Source: Alkalicoccobacillus gibsonii (lineage in GTDB: Bacteria; Bacillota; Bacilli; Bacillales; Bacillaceae_D). From it: a DNA stretch of 64,000 nucleotides. The position numbers were made by a program, and so were the translations under genes. Location: NCBI RefSeq assembly GCF_016798245.1, contig NZ_JAEUZA010000003.1, positions 303,194-367,193 on the forward strand, written 5' to 3'. Position 1 is the first letter of the stretch; each line of letters opens with the position of its first letter. A model generated the notes under the pieces. That model worked only from the letters and a program-made list of their open reading frames with translations. It had not been told where the DNA came from and did no database searches. Of this stretch, positions 34,362-43,908 are shown one piece after another.

Positions 34362-34390
34362 AGTATAATCGCTTTAAAAAAGGGGGTCAA
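34362..34390 (-). promoter_or_regulatory. Sigma-A promoter of the second riboswitch transcript
   Basis: On the minus strand TTGACC (34390-34385), 17-base spacer, TATACT (34367-34362). It lies about 20 bases before the aptamer start. Confidence 0.87.
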
Positions 34391-34939
34391 TCGTTTCCAT
34401 TCTTTCACACGAAATCTTTACAATCTCTTTATAAAATTATGCTTCCTCTATTTGGGTATTAAAGCAAACATTCACTGAATCAGGATTAAAGTCGGGATCT
34501 ACACCCTATTTATTCCATGATTTTTCTTTCGAACCAGTCATTTTACGAATTTAGACGTGTTTATCTACGCAGATTCTCAAGTAAACAAGCAATCACATGA
34601 TTATTCCACATTCCTTATGACTTTGTGACTAAAGTATCAAAAACAATGAATTGCACCATTTTCAGGTTTCAGACCTAACTGTCGGGGTATTTGGTAAATC
34701 GTAGATAATTTTGGGATCGGTGGAAGGCTTGATGAGTCAACGGTATTAGATAAGATACACATTCTTGCAAGAAACACTAGTACTTTTTTAGTGCTGTCAG
34801 ACCATTTTCCTGTTTGTGACCAAAATACGTCATTTTAATTGGAAATCTAGTACAATCAGTTATGTTTCTTGGAATTTTACATGAATTCTGCTAGGTCATT
34901 CTAGCACATGACCTCGTAGAGAGAAAGCAGGTGACGACT
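34391..34939. other. Long leader/intergenic region before the Tad operon
   Basis: About 550 bases, AT-rich, with no gene seen on either strand. A TACAAT box near 34851-34856 is the best candidate -10 for the pilus operon, but its -35 is poor. A 12-bp palindrome TTCTTGCAAGAA lies at about 34765-34776. Just before the ribosome site two overlapping hairpins are possible: TGCTAG/CTAGCA (34889-34906) and AGGTCA/TGACCT (34893-34914); they share bases and cannot form together. Confidence 0.5.
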
Positions 34940-36058
34940 ATGAAAAAAATTAAGCTGATCGTAGCAGATCATGATGCTGCGTTCTTACAATCCTTTGGAG
35001 AGTATGTACTATCTTCAGATGCACAACACCAGTTTGACCTTAAGCTTTGTACGAGTGAAGAGAGTCTAGGTCGTTATCTTGAGTCTGATGAGCATTTTGA
35101 CCTCATCCTCTTAAAACCAGAGCTTTATAAACAAGAGCAATTGCAATCGTTTAGAGGCATTATTCTTTATCTAGAAGAAGCCAAGAAGAACATTGAAACC
35201 AATCAACAATTATTTAAGTATCAGCCAATTACAAAGCTTTTATCCGATATGTTATCGCTTTACTACGAACAGAATAAATCGCTTGATGCAAACAATGGCA
35301 CAACCGGTCGTACGAGTATCATCGGCTTTTATTCGGCAACGGGTGGAGCTGGAAAAACCACACTTGCGGCAAACATGTCCAGACAGCTTGCCATCATGGG
35401 CAAAAAAATTTTTTATTTAAACTTTGAAGTGCTGAACTCAAGAGAGCTGTACTTCAGGTCTGACGAGGACAAACCGTCTCTTGAGGTGTTCTATTATTTA
35501 AAGGCAAAACCGCATCAATTGATGTCGAAGGTTGAAACCTTAAAGAAACATGATTCGTTAATGAATGTAGACTACTTTGATTGGCCAACTAATCCTGAAG
35601 AGATGCTTGAGGCGACAAAGGACGAAATTTTAAAGCTTATCCAGGCGATTTCAGCCACTGATCAGTATGACTATATCCTAATTGACATGGACTCATCCTT
35701 CCAGGTGTTAAGTCAGGCGGCCTTTGCTGCATGTGACCAATTATTCTGGCTGTTAAACAATGATATGCAGAGCTTTCACAAAACCAATGAGCTCCTGAAG
35801 AATTTGGATCAGCTTCTTGGTAAGGGACATGGAGTTCAAGAAAAGATTGAATATATCGTCAATCGTTTCACCGGACATGTCTCAGAGCCATTTATCACGT
35901 ATGATTTTGCCATTAAAGGCTACCTGCCATATGTACAAGAGTGGAACCCATTGGTCGATCGTGATCAAATGATGTCTCATCCGCATTATACTCAGGAGCT
36001 GCTGGCAATTATCAGAGGTCTGGTGGAAACAAGTAAAGAAGGTGCGCCTAATGGTTGA
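34940..36058 (+). CDS. CpaE/TadZ-like pilus assembly ATPase
   Basis: First gene of the Tad operon, 372 aa. An N-terminal receiver-like domain without clear phosphoacceptor conservation (IKLIVADHDAAFLQSF, about 3-115) is followed by a MinD/ParA-type ATPase with a deviant Walker A (SATGGAGKTTLAANMS, about 133-148) and IDMDSSFQVLSQAA. TadZ proteins place the Tad machine in the cell. The ATG at 34940 is preceded by AGGTGA; an in-frame GTG lies 9 bases upstream. Overlaps the next gene by 8 bases. Confidence 0.87.
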   Translation: MKKIKLIVADHDAAFLQSFGEYVLSSDAQHQFDLKLCTSEESLGRYLESDEHFDLILLKPELYKQEQLQSFRGIILYLEEAKKNIETNQQLFKYQPITKLLSDMLSLYYEQNKSLDANNGTTGRTSIIGFYSATGGAGKTTLAANMSRQLAIMGKKIFYLNFEVLNSRELYFRSDEDKPSLEVFYYLKAKPHQLMSKVETLKKHDSLMNVDYFDWPTNPEEMLEATKDEILKLIQAISATDQYDYILIDMDSSFQVLSQAAFAACDQLFWLLNNDMQSFHKTNELLKNLDQLLGKGHGVQEKIEYIVNRFTGHVSEPFITYDFAIKGYLPYVQEWNPLVDRDQMMSHPHYTQELLAIIRGLVETSKEGAPNG

Positions 36059-37301
36059 TGATAAAGTCATACGCGAATTGATTGGCAGGCTGAGAGAGAC
36101 CCTCGACTTAATGCATTCCATTCCAAATGAAGAATTAATGGAGCACGTGGAGAATGCTGTTTTTGAATACGCTAGAGAATACCGCTTGAAGTCTGCTGAG
36201 ATGAAATGGTTAGTTGATCGAATCTACCACTCGTTCCGAGGGTATGACGTTCTTCAGCCGCTAATTGAAGACAAATCAATTACTGAGATTATGGTGAACA
36301 GCCACAAGGAAGTGTTCATTGAGCGAAACGGCGAGGTTTCGCAAATGAACGTGGAGTTTGAAAGCCAACAAAAGCTTGAAGATATTATTCAAGCGATTGT
36401 TTCGAAGGTCGACCGCGTCGTCAATGAATCCTCCCCAATTGTGGATGCAAGATTACACGATGGCTCTCGTGTGAATGTGGTTCTCCCCCCTATTGCACTA
36501 AAAGGACCAGTGATCACCATCCGGAAATTCCCGGAGCGACCACTTATGATTGAGGACTTAATCAAGTATGAGGCCATCACCGAGGAAGCAGCTGAATTCT
36601 TAAATAACCTTGTTAAGGCCAAATACAACATCTTCATCGGAGGCGGAACAGGTTCCGGTAAAACAACATTCTTAAACGTTTTATCAAACTTTATTCCAGC
36701 AAACGAACGGATTATCACAATTGAGGACTCGGCTGAGCTACAGATTCACAAAATTCCGAACTTAGTAAGTCTTGAAACGCGTAATGCGAACACAGAAGGA
36801 AAAGGGGAAATCTCGATCCGGGAGTTGATCAAGACGTCACTACGGATGCGTCCAAACCGGATCATCGTTGGAGAGGTTCGTGGAGCCGAGGCACTTGATA
36901 TGCTTCAGGCAATGAATACTGGTCATGATGGGTCACTGTCAACAGGTCACGCCAACTCAACAACAGATATGCTAAGTCGACTTGAGACCATGGTATTAAG
37001 TGGAGCAAGCTTGCCGGTCGAAGTCATCCGAAAGCAAATTAGTTCGGCGATCGATATTATGGTTCACCTTTCCAGACTACGTGATAACTCGCGAAAAATC
37101 GTTTCAATCTCTGAATTGCTAGATCTGGAGAACGGAGAAATTCAAGTCAATCCACTCTTTGAATTTGTAGAAGAAGGGGAGGGACCAAAAGGCGAGGTGC
37201 TCGGTTCCCTAAAACCAACCGGCAACAAACTTCACTCCATTGCCAAGCTAAAACAAGCCGGAATCTATGAGGAAACGATTAAAGTAGGTGGGGCGTCGTG
37301 A
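36051..37301 (+). CDS. tadA: TadA/CpaF secretion ATPase
   Basis: Hexameric type II/IV secretion ATPase that powers pilin polymerisation, 416 aa, cytoplasmic. Walker A GGGTGSGKTTFLNVL at about 205, Asp box ITIEDSAELQ, Walker B IIVGEVRGAEALDML and the His box STGHANST are all intact. The N-terminal domain has ITEIMVNSHKEVFIERNG. The start ATG 36051 lies within the end of the CpaE-like gene (8-base overlap), and AAGAAGGTG precedes it. The stop overlaps the GTG of tadB. Confidence 0.95.
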   Translation: MVDDKVIRELIGRLRETLDLMHSIPNEELMEHVENAVFEYAREYRLKSAEMKWLVDRIYHSFRGYDVLQPLIEDKSITEIMVNSHKEVFIERNGEVSQMNVEFESQQKLEDIIQAIVSKVDRVVNESSPIVDARLHDGSRVNVVLPPIALKGPVITIRKFPERPLMIEDLIKYEAITEEAAEFLNNLVKAKYNIFIGGGTGSGKTTFLNVLSNFIPANERIITIEDSAELQIHKIPNLVSLETRNANTEGKGEISIRELIKTSLRMRPNRIIVGEVRGAEALDMLQAMNTGHDGSLSTGHANSTTDMLSRLETMVLSGASLPVEVIRKQISSAIDIMVHLSRLRDNSRKIVSISELLDLENGEIQVNPLFEFVEEGEGPKGEVLGSLKPTGNKLHSIAKLKQAGIYEETIKVGGAS

Positions 37302-38245
37302 GTACAGACCTACTCCCCTTACTCTTAGTACCAGTCTTGATCGGTTTCTATATTTATCTAGTTGTTAGTAGAAAGAAAAAAGAAAAAGAAGAAGCAGCAA
37401 AGATTGAAAGTATCCCAGAACCCAGTGCCTTTGCCAAACGAGTCAAAGCGCTCAGATCCCTATCGCCAAAAGAATTTAAGAAGGCGACGGAAGGTCATTT
37501 GATTAACTATGGGGACTATCAATTAAGTTTGAAGCAGTATATTTTTTATGCGGTGTTGGCTGTAGGTCTGTTGTACTTTATTGGCTACTTGTTCTATCAG
37601 AACATCATTCTAGCGGCAATAGTAGGGGCAGTTGGACTCTTTTTTCCTAAAATACAACGAAAAGTACTGCTGCAAAAAAGAAAAGAGAAGCTTTCTCTTC
37701 AATTCAAAGAAGCGATTGCCTCTCTATCTTCGTCATTAGCAGCAGGGCGATCCATTGAAAATAGTTTTAGAGAGGTTGTTGTAGACTTACAGCTTCTCTA
37801 TCCTGACCCCAAAACGTATATCGTGCAAGAATTTCAGATTATCAACCGACGTGTAGAAAATGGGGAAACGATTGAACGAGCAATTGAAGACTTTGCCGTT
37901 CGGTCAGACATTGAAGACGTAATTAACTTTGCGGATGTGTTCTTAACCTGTAAGCGCACAGGAGGAAACTTGGTTGAAGTAATCCGTAGAACATCAGATG
38001 TGATTAGTGAAAAGATTGATATTCAACAAGATGTTCAAGTGATGATCTCTCAGAAAAAGTTTGAATCACGAATACTGGCCGTTGCTCCTTTAGCAATGAT
38101 TGCGCTACTTAAGTATTCAGCAGGAGACTACTTAGCTCCCATGTATGAATGGCCAGGTGCAGGACCGCTTGTTATGACATTCTGTTTAGCGATCTTTATC
38201 TTTTCATTCTGGTTAAGCCAAAAAATCATGAACATTAAGGTGTGA
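37298..38245 (+). CDS. tadB: TadB-like inner-membrane platform protein
   Basis: Type II secretion F-domain protein, 315 aa. One N-terminal helix (about 5-23), two more at about 75-115, a cytoplasmic F domain (about 120-260) with FKEAIASLSSSLAAGRSIENSF and CKRTGGNLVEVIRRTSDVI, and two C-terminal helices. The start is GTG 37298 with AGGTGGGG upstream, overlapping the tadA stop by 4 bases. Works with TadC as the membrane platform on which TadA acts. Confidence 0.92.
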   Translation: MSTDLLPLLLVPVLIGFYIYLVVSRKKKEKEEAAKIESIPEPSAFAKRVKALRSLSPKEFKKATEGHLINYGDYQLSLKQYIFYAVLAVGLLYFIGYLFYQNIILAAIVGAVGLFFPKIQRKVLLQKRKEKLSLQFKEAIASLSSSLAAGRSIENSFREVVVDLQLLYPDPKTYIVQEFQIINRRVENGETIERAIEDFAVRSDIEDVINFADVFLTCKRTGGNLVEVIRRTSDVISEKIDIQQDVQVMISQKKFESRILAVAPLAMIALLKYSAGDYLAPMYEWPGAGPLVMTFCLAIFIFSFWLSQKIMNIKV

Positions 38246-38252
38246 TGCTGCT

Positions 38253-39113
38253 TTGATTGTCTATGGAATAATACTTGCCGTTTTAGTCGTTACGTACTTT
38301 ATTCTTTCCGTTGCGTCTAGAGACAAGTACACACATATGGTGGAAGAATTTGATGGTACCTATTCTCTGATGTTTATGGCTCCGGTATCGCTACACGTCA
38401 TCTTTAAGCTTCAGATTATGGAGAAATTTCATAGTCAAATTGCTCATATTCAACAGAAAATGATTAGCCTTTATGGAAGTCGAGATGCATTACGACATAC
38501 AAGAATGTTTCTAGCTCAACTCGTTTCTATCTTTCTATTAGGAGTATTAGGTTCTACGCTGATTGGGCTACTTCAAAATGATCATTTGATCTTTGGTGTA
38601 GGGCTTGGCTTCTCTGTTCTGCTTCCTGCCATCATGATTAATCAACTTAGTAATAAAGAAAAAGAGCGGAAAAATCAAATCTTAGTTGAACTCCCGGAAG
38701 TAGTAAACAAGATCATTCTCTTAGTCAATGCAGGAGAGACCGTGCAGCAAGCTATCGTTCGCTGTGTGGAATTAAAGGAAAAAACAGATTCTCCTCTTTT
38801 TCAAGAACTGAAAATTGCTGTAAACAAGCTAACCAGTAATGAGCCTTTCCCAAATGTATTAAACGAATTCAGTAAGAAATGCTCAATTCAGGAAGTATCT
38901 ATTTTTACAACAACGGTCTTACTGAATTATCGAAAAGGTGGTCAGGATCTCATCTTGTCATTAAGAGAGCTGTCTCATGATCTTTGGGAAAAACGTAAAA
39001 ACGTATCTAAGACCAAAGGGGAAGAAGCATCATCTAAATTGGTTTTCCCGTTAATCTTAATCTTTGTTGCAATCATGATTATTGTTGGCTATCCAGCAAT
39101 AACCATTTTGTAA
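38253..39113 (+). CDS. tadC: TadC-like inner-membrane platform protein
   Basis: Second F-domain platform protein, 286 aa. Helices at about 1-16, 88-107 and 110-127, the F domain at about 145-255 with ELPEVVNKIILLVNAGETVQQAI and LNYRKGGQDLILSLREL, and one C-terminal helix. The start is TTG 38253, 8 bases after the tadB stop, with AAGGTG about 10 nt upstream; this is the least certain start of the operon. Confidence 0.9.
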   Translation: MIVYGIILAVLVVTYFILSVASRDKYTHMVEEFDGTYSLMFMAPVSLHVIFKLQIMEKFHSQIAHIQQKMISLYGSRDALRHTRMFLAQLVSIFLLGVLGSTLIGLLQNDHLIFGVGLGFSVLLPAIMINQLSNKEKERKNQILVELPEVVNKIILLVNAGETVQQAIVRCVELKEKTDSPLFQELKIAVNKLTSNEPFPNVLNEFSKKCSIQEVSIFTTTVLLNYRKGGQDLILSLRELSHDLWEKRKNVSKTKGEEASSKLVFPLILIFVAIMIIVGYPAITIL

Positions 39114-39142
39114 ATACAAACAAATTCTTAGGAGGATTTAAC

Positions 39143-39331
39143 ATGAATACATTATCAAATTTTTTCAAAACGTTTTGGACGGATGAAGAAGGTTTGCAAA
39201 CATTAGAAATTCTGTTGATTGTAGCTGTTGTTGTAGTCATAGCCCTAACGTTCAGAGACAAGATTACTGAATGGGTTACTACTCTAGTAAATTTCGGTGA
39301 CGACAAAGTAGGCGACATTACTGGAGATTGA
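39143..39331 (+). CDS. flp: Flp-type prepilin, major pilus subunit candidate
   Basis: 62 aa. A short leader ends in DEEG, followed by LQTLEILLIVAVVVVIALTF: the prepilin peptidase site G|L with Glu at position +5 and a hydrophobic helix. The 12-residue mature tail region is short (ITEWVTTLVNFGDDKVGDITGD), as in Flp/TadF-type pilins. AGGAGG lies 6-7 nt before the ATG, the strongest ribosome site in the operon, consistent with a major structural subunit. It overlaps the next gene. Confidence 0.9.
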   Translation: MNTLSNFFKTFWTDEEGLQTLEILLIVAVVVVIALTFRDKITEWVTTLVNFGDDKVGDITGD

Positions 39332-39333
39332 TG

Positions 39334-39948
39334 ATGTTAAGAAGGGTTAAGGAATTTAAAGAAGATGAATCTGGAAGTTTCACACTTGAAGCGAGTCTTT
39401 TATTCCCAGCCATTCTCATTGCTACGATGATGTTGATATTCTTCAGTATGATCATCTTCTATAAATCTGTTTTGCAATTCGAGGCGAATCGGATTGCAGA
39501 TCAGGTTGCGTATGTTTGGAACAATAGCTCAAAGGATGTAGAAACGGGTGAGTTTGTAGAATATACAACCGAAAATGGTGATGGGTTGTACTGGAGATTA
39601 ACTGATAATAACTTCCTTCAGCAATTTGGACTAAGTGGAAGTGACGATAGTGGTTTAGCAAATAAGAAAAAAAGAGAACATCTGGCTAAAGAAATTCCTG
39701 GACTTACCGAGGCAACCGTATCGTATAACAATAGCCTTTTAAATAGTACGATTACTGTATCCTTAGAAAAACCAATGCCCTTGCCTTCGTCTGTAACAAC
39801 AATGTTTGGTACGAATCTAATGGAGGCAAAAGCTACAAGATCAGTTACTGAACCCGTTGAGGTCATCAGGAATACTGAAGTAGTAGTTTACTTTGGTGGG
39901 AAAATTAAGGAGTACTACGGATACATTGAGAAGTTTATGAAGAAGTAA
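39334..39948 (+). CDS. TadE-like pseudopilin
   Basis: 204 aa. N-terminal DESGSFTLEASLLFPAIL is a prepilin-like cleavage motif (G|SFTLE) followed by a membrane helix (about 20-45), then an extracellular domain (QFEANRIADQVAYVW). TadE-like minor pilins prime or terminate the pilus. Three candidate starts are close together (TTG 39328, ATG 39331, ATG 39334); the last has GGAG at the best spacing. Confidence 0.83.
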   Translation: MLRRVKEFKEDESGSFTLEASLLFPAILIATMMLIFFSMIIFYKSVLQFEANRIADQVAYVWNNSSKDVETGEFVEYTTENGDGLYWRLTDNNFLQQFGLSGSDDSGLANKKKREHLAKEIPGLTEATVSYNNSLLNSTITVSLEKPMPLPSSVTTMFGTNLMEAKATRSVTEPVEVIRNTEVVVYFGGKIKEYYGYIEKFMKK

Positions 39949-39979
39949 TCTATACAGATAAAGAGGTAGGAGGAGAAGG

Positions 39980-42226
39980 ATGAAGACATGGCTGAAAAAA
40001 GGTTTCCACAAATTTGTAATCAATGAGAACGGAGCAGTATCGATTTACGCTATTATTATGACTCTCCTCCTATTTGTCTTTAACGCTGTATTAATTGATT
40101 ACATTCGAATCATGACTGCTGAAAGAAACGTCGATCAAGCAGCAAAAGCTGCGGCACGTTCCACAATGGCAAACTTTAACCAAAAGTTAACGTCCGATTA
40201 TGGATTATTCGGTTTTGATGGAGATGTTGGAGAAGCCAACGCGATTTTCGAACAAGTATTTAGAGAAAATCTAGCCCCATCACAAGAAGATGGGATCTTC
40301 AACTTTGCTTACCCGTCCTATGTAAGTGGATCAGCAAACGTCACATTTAAAGAAAACATGAACCTAGCATCACCAGATACAGCCGAGTATCAGATCTTAG
40401 AAGATATGAAATATAAGGCTCCCCTTGAAATTGGGGAATCTGTAATTGAGGGGTTTCTGTCGATAACAAAAGAGGTACAAGAAGCCTCTGAATACGCAGA
40501 AGTGGCTGAAGATGTACAAGAAGAAGTAGAAAAACGAGACGAGAGATTAGAAAAAGTAGAAGAGAATTTAGAATCAGCATATACTGTCCTAAAATCAATT
40601 GAAAAAAATGTAAAAGGGGAAGCTGCTGCTCCATTTCCACAGGTAAATAATCTTAACGAACTTTATGATCATCTTGATAAATATCAAGAGATAAGAAAAG
40701 CAGAGGAAGAAGCAGAGAATAGAGAAGAAGATGAAGGGGATGGTGATGGTGGTGAAGATGAAGATGAAAGCCCTACAGATGAAGAATTAGATGATGCTAA
40801 TGATTATGAAAGGAATATAGTATCTTTTTTAGAGGGGATATTAGAAGACATTGAAGCATTTGAACAATTTTTAACTAGTGCAAGTAATGAACTTAAAAAA
40901 GCACATGAGCATAATCAAGCTGCTGATACATTGCTGAATGAAGGTAGTGATAAAAGCGGTGATTATGGTGAGGCCCAAAGAGCTGGTGATGAACTACGTG
41001 AAGGTAGTCCAAGTGTTAACGGAGAAAATGCCTCGGAAGGTATAGCAAATGCAAAAGAAGAATTACAAAAGTTAGTAATACCTGAAGAGTTTTTTGAGAG
41101 CGTTCAAGAAGCTCTTGATCAAGCAATAGACAGTCTTGAAACCAGCGAAAATAATTTAGTGAAAAGAGTACAGGAGTTAATTTTAATTGTTGAACAAAAA
41201 TCAATGATAAAGCGTGAACAAGGAAAAAATATAATTAATGAGGGAATAAAGAATGTTAAAGAGTCTTTTGAAATAACGGCACAGTTCTTTAATGAGGCTT
41301 ATACTGAATTTGGAAATAAGCCTGAAGTTGAGTTTGAAAGATCTGAGGAAGAGGTTGAAGATGAGGAAGAAACATCTGAGGAAAGCTTGGAAGAAGCAAA
41401 TGAAGAATTAGACAAATTACTCAGTGAAGCAGAGGCACTTTTAAAGGATCAAGAAGAATATAATGAATTAGTAAACTTAGTGAATGACTATAGAGTTTTC
41501 GCTTCTGGAGCTGACCAGTCAAGGGAACTAGATAGAAGCACATCAAAAAAAATGTCTGAATCATCAAGGAATATGATAGATACATTATTCAATGCAATAG
41601 GGGAAGGACTTTTGGGAGCACGAGACAAATTATACCTAAACGAATACATCTTGCTTAGATTTAATAGTCACGATTTTTCCAAGAAAGATGCTAATGGGTT
41701 TGGAATAGACAACAATGAGGTTGAGTTTATAATGTATGGTTTAGATAGTTCAGCAGCCAATTTTGGAGCTGCAATGTCAGAACTATTTGCTTTTAGATTT
41801 ATAATAAATTTTGTTGAAGCCTTTACTGATGGTAGAGTTAGGAGTTTTGGTCCTTACATGTGGGTGGCGGCTCTAAGTTATGCTTTAGTAAATACCATTG
41901 ATGATATAAGAAAATTTATGAGTGAAGAGAGAGTAAGTTTCTTTAAAAATAGTCGTTTTAGACCTGAGTATAAGGATTATTTGAGATTGTTTTTGTTTAT
42001 ACACGGACAAGGAAATAATTTACCTAGAATGATGGCTCGTATACATCAACAAACTGATAGTAACCTTCTTGAGATGCCAACATATGCAGTAGGAGAAGCG
42101 GAAGCCTCATTAAATCTATGGTTTTTACCAAAGTTAACAGAATTCCTTGGTGAAACAGATATAATCGACGGTTACGTGGAAGATGGAGAATTTAGAATAA
42201 AAAAAGAGGCAGTTTATTCTTATTAA
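39980..42226 (+). CDS. Large TadE/TadG-like pilus-associated protein with acidic coiled-coil region
   Basis: 748 aa. The N-terminus NENGAVSIYAIIMTLLLFVFNAVLIDYIRI is a Tad pseudopilin-like head (GAVSIY) with one helix, followed by RNVDQAAKAAARSTMA, as in DUF5702-type proteins. The middle (about 160-500) is very acidic and coiled-coil-like, with an EEDEGDGDGGEDEDES tract near 250. The C-terminal 200 residues are more globular. It could be a tip adhesin or a cell-wall-spanning scaffold; that is inference. The coding sequence from about 40.6 kb on is visibly more AT-rich than the tad genes before it. GGTAGGAGGAG precedes the ATG. Confidence 0.75.
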   Translation: MKTWLKKGFHKFVINENGAVSIYAIIMTLLLFVFNAVLIDYIRIMTAERNVDQAAKAAARSTMANFNQKLTSDYGLFGFDGDVGEANAIFEQVFRENLAPSQEDGIFNFAYPSYVSGSANVTFKENMNLASPDTAEYQILEDMKYKAPLEIGESVIEGFLSITKEVQEASEYAEVAEDVQEEVEKRDERLEKVEENLESAYTVLKSIEKNVKGEAAAPFPQVNNLNELYDHLDKYQEIRKAEEEAENREEDEGDGDGGEDEDESPTDEELDDANDYERNIVSFLEGILEDIEAFEQFLTSASNELKKAHEHNQAADTLLNEGSDKSGDYGEAQRAGDELREGSPSVNGENASEGIANAKEELQKLVIPEEFFESVQEALDQAIDSLETSENNLVKRVQELILIVEQKSMIKREQGKNIINEGIKNVKESFEITAQFFNEAYTEFGNKPEVEFERSEEEVEDEEETSEESLEEANEELDKLLSEAEALLKDQEEYNELVNLVNDYRVFASGADQSRELDRSTSKKMSESSRNMIDTLFNAIGEGLLGARDKLYLNEYILLRFNSHDFSKKDANGFGIDNNEVEFIMYGLDSSAANFGAAMSELFAFRFIINFVEAFTDGRVRSFGPYMWVAALSYALVNTIDDIRKFMSEERVSFFKNSRFRPEYKDYLRLFLFIHGQGNNLPRMMARIHQQTDSNLLEMPTYAVGEAEASLNLWFLPKLTEFLGETDIIDGYVEDGEFRIKKEAVYSY

Positions 42227-42246
42227 ATTTTTAGGAGTGAATAAAA

Positions 42247-42963
42247 ATGAAGAAAACAAAATTATTAACTGTTTTAACATTTGTATCTGTAGCCATTTTG
42301 GTTGGTTGTAATAACGATTCCACATCAAATAATTCAGTTCCAAACACCGATAATCAAGAACAAAAAGATGAGAATGATCCAGGTGAACAAAACAATCAAG
42401 ATAGTAGTGAAGATAATGGAGATGATAATGACATTGAAGGAGGGTCTTCATTAGTAGAGCGAAATGATGATGCTAATGATAGTGAATCTGAAGAGAAAGA
42501 ACCTAATTTAGGAGAGGGAGATACAGAAGATCAATTGAATTTAGAGATTGGAGATACTGGAGTTATTGAAACAACGATAGAAAAATTTGAGATGACAATA
42601 AATTCTGTAACCGTTGAAAAAGAGATTGATGGTGAAAAACCAGATTTAGGAGTGTTTGTACTTGCAGATGTTACATTTAGGAATATTCATGAAGAACCAT
42701 TGGACTTAGAGCAAGCCGTTGGTACTTTTGAAGTTACTACTAGTGAAGACGGTGGGGGTTATGGTCCAGTTTCCGAATTCTATAATGTTGAAGTTGAAGA
42801 CCTATCAGGAGATTTAGAACCTGGTGAAGAAGTTCAAGGCCAAATTCTATTCGAAGATAATCTAGGTGATAAACACTATATTAAAGTAAATCCTGGATTA
42901 ATTTCAGCTTCAGCTGTGAAAAATCAAGTTATGTGGAAATTTAGCGAAGAAGATTCTGAATAA
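42247..42963 (+). CDS. Acidic lipoprotein, DUF4352-like, paralogue 1 of 7 (long type)
   Basis: 238 aa. Signal peptide with lipobox ILVGC (Cys 21), then an acidic, Asn/Glu/Asp-rich linker of about 85 residues holding SSLVERNDDANDSE and PNLGEGDTEDQ, then a globular domain (about 98-238: LNLEIGDTGVIETTI, VLADVTFRNIHEEPLDL, GQILFE) ending in AVKNQVMWKFSEED. The domain looks like the DUF4352 immunoglobulin-like fold. It is separated from its six relatives by a second TadE-like gene. AGGAG precedes the ATG. Confidence 0.82.
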   Translation: MKKTKLLTVLTFVSVAILVGCNNDSTSNNSVPNTDNQEQKDENDPGEQNNQDSSEDNGDDNDIEGGSSLVERNDDANDSESEEKEPNLGEGDTEDQLNLEIGDTGVIETTIEKFEMTINSVTVEKEIDGEKPDLGVFVLADVTFRNIHEEPLDLEQAVGTFEVTTSEDGGGYGPVSEFYNVEVEDLSGDLEPGEEVQGQILFEDNLGDKHYIKVNPGLISASAVKNQVMWKFSEEDSE

Positions 42964-43006
42964 TGATCTATTGTAGTTATTTTCGTGTACTATGAGTGGC
43001 TTTTAA

Positions 43007-43097
43007 GTGTTGACTTACTTAAGGTAAATCAACACATTTCTTTAATTACTAAATAAAGAGAAAAACTTCTTTTTTATTTGGTAATTAAAGAAGTGTT
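43007..43097. promoter_or_regulatory. Two adjoining hairpins between lipoprotein 1 and the second tadE-like gene
   Basis: GTGTTGACTTAC / GTAAATCAACAC forms a first stem (43007-43035). A second long one uses AACAC-N4-CTTTAATTAC and GTAATTAAAG-AA-GTGTT (43031-43097). The AACAC at 43031-43035 can pair with either GTGTT, so the outer parts exclude each other. No clean U-tract follows, so this may be a processing site or attenuator rather than a terminator. Confidence 0.5.
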
Positions 43098-43196
43098 TTA
43101 TAACAGTCAGCTTCCATTTTCATTTTAATAGTAGAAACCAATCAATACTCACATTTTCAACTCAGAACTCAGAAAATACTGAGAGGATGAATTTAC

Positions 43197-43769
43197 ATGT
43201 TTAAAAGGTTCATAAACGACGAACGAGGAAATTTAACCTTAGAAGCTGCAATTATCATGCCGATGTTTTTACTATTTGTCGTTTTCATGGCAATGATTAT
43301 TAGAATTTCTATTGCGGATATGGCGTTGAAGAAAGCTGTAAATGAGACCGCTGAAATTTATGCGACGCATGCTTATCCTGTTGCTATGGTAACTGGCGCA
43401 ATTGAAAAGAAAACAGATGAATTGATTAAAGAATATACTGGTGACGCAACAAATTTAGATGAAATCAATCAATTTCTGAACTTTATCTTTGAAGAAACTG
43501 GAATTAATCCTACGGATATGATTTATAATGCTGCAGAAGGTCCAACAGGAAACTTAATTATTGATAGTTTTAATGCTTCGCACGATGATGCACTATTTGA
43601 AGCAGATGCCATGGATGTAAAAATTACAGATCGTCCTTCACTCAATGGCTCAGGAGATGCCTATATTGGAATTGAAGCTTCTTATAAGTTAAGAATTGTT
43701 GCTCCTTTTATAGATAAAGAAATCACTCTAAAGCACAAAGGGTACGAAAGGCTATGGACAGGAGCTTAA
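43197..43769 (+). CDS. Second TadE-like pseudopilin
   Basis: 190 aa. N-terminal DERGNLTLEAAIIMPMFLLFVVFMAMIIR has the prepilin-like motif G|NLTLE and a membrane helix, then a domain with NETAEIYATHAYPVAM. It resembles the TadE-like protein at 39334 in its head but not beyond. GAGAGGATG lies before the ATG at 43197. It sits between two lipoproteins, which points to an insertion or rearrangement within the tandem family. Confidence 0.85.
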   Translation: MFKRFINDERGNLTLEAAIIMPMFLLFVVFMAMIIRISIADMALKKAVNETAEIYATHAYPVAMVTGAIEKKTDELIKEYTGDATNLDEINQFLNFIFEETGINPTDMIYNAAEGPTGNLIIDSFNASHDDALFEADAMDVKITDRPSLNGSGDAYIGIEASYKLRIVAPFIDKEITLKHKGYERLWTGA

Positions 43770-43908
43770 GGTACATCAATCATCTCAAGGTTATAGGGTT
43801 GTACCTTGCTTTGTTTTGCGATGGTAAATAAGTACTTATATAGATTTTTTTACTAGGTGTTGAGTGATCTTTCTCATTTAAAAAACTAGAATCGTGGGGG
43901 CGGAGAAA

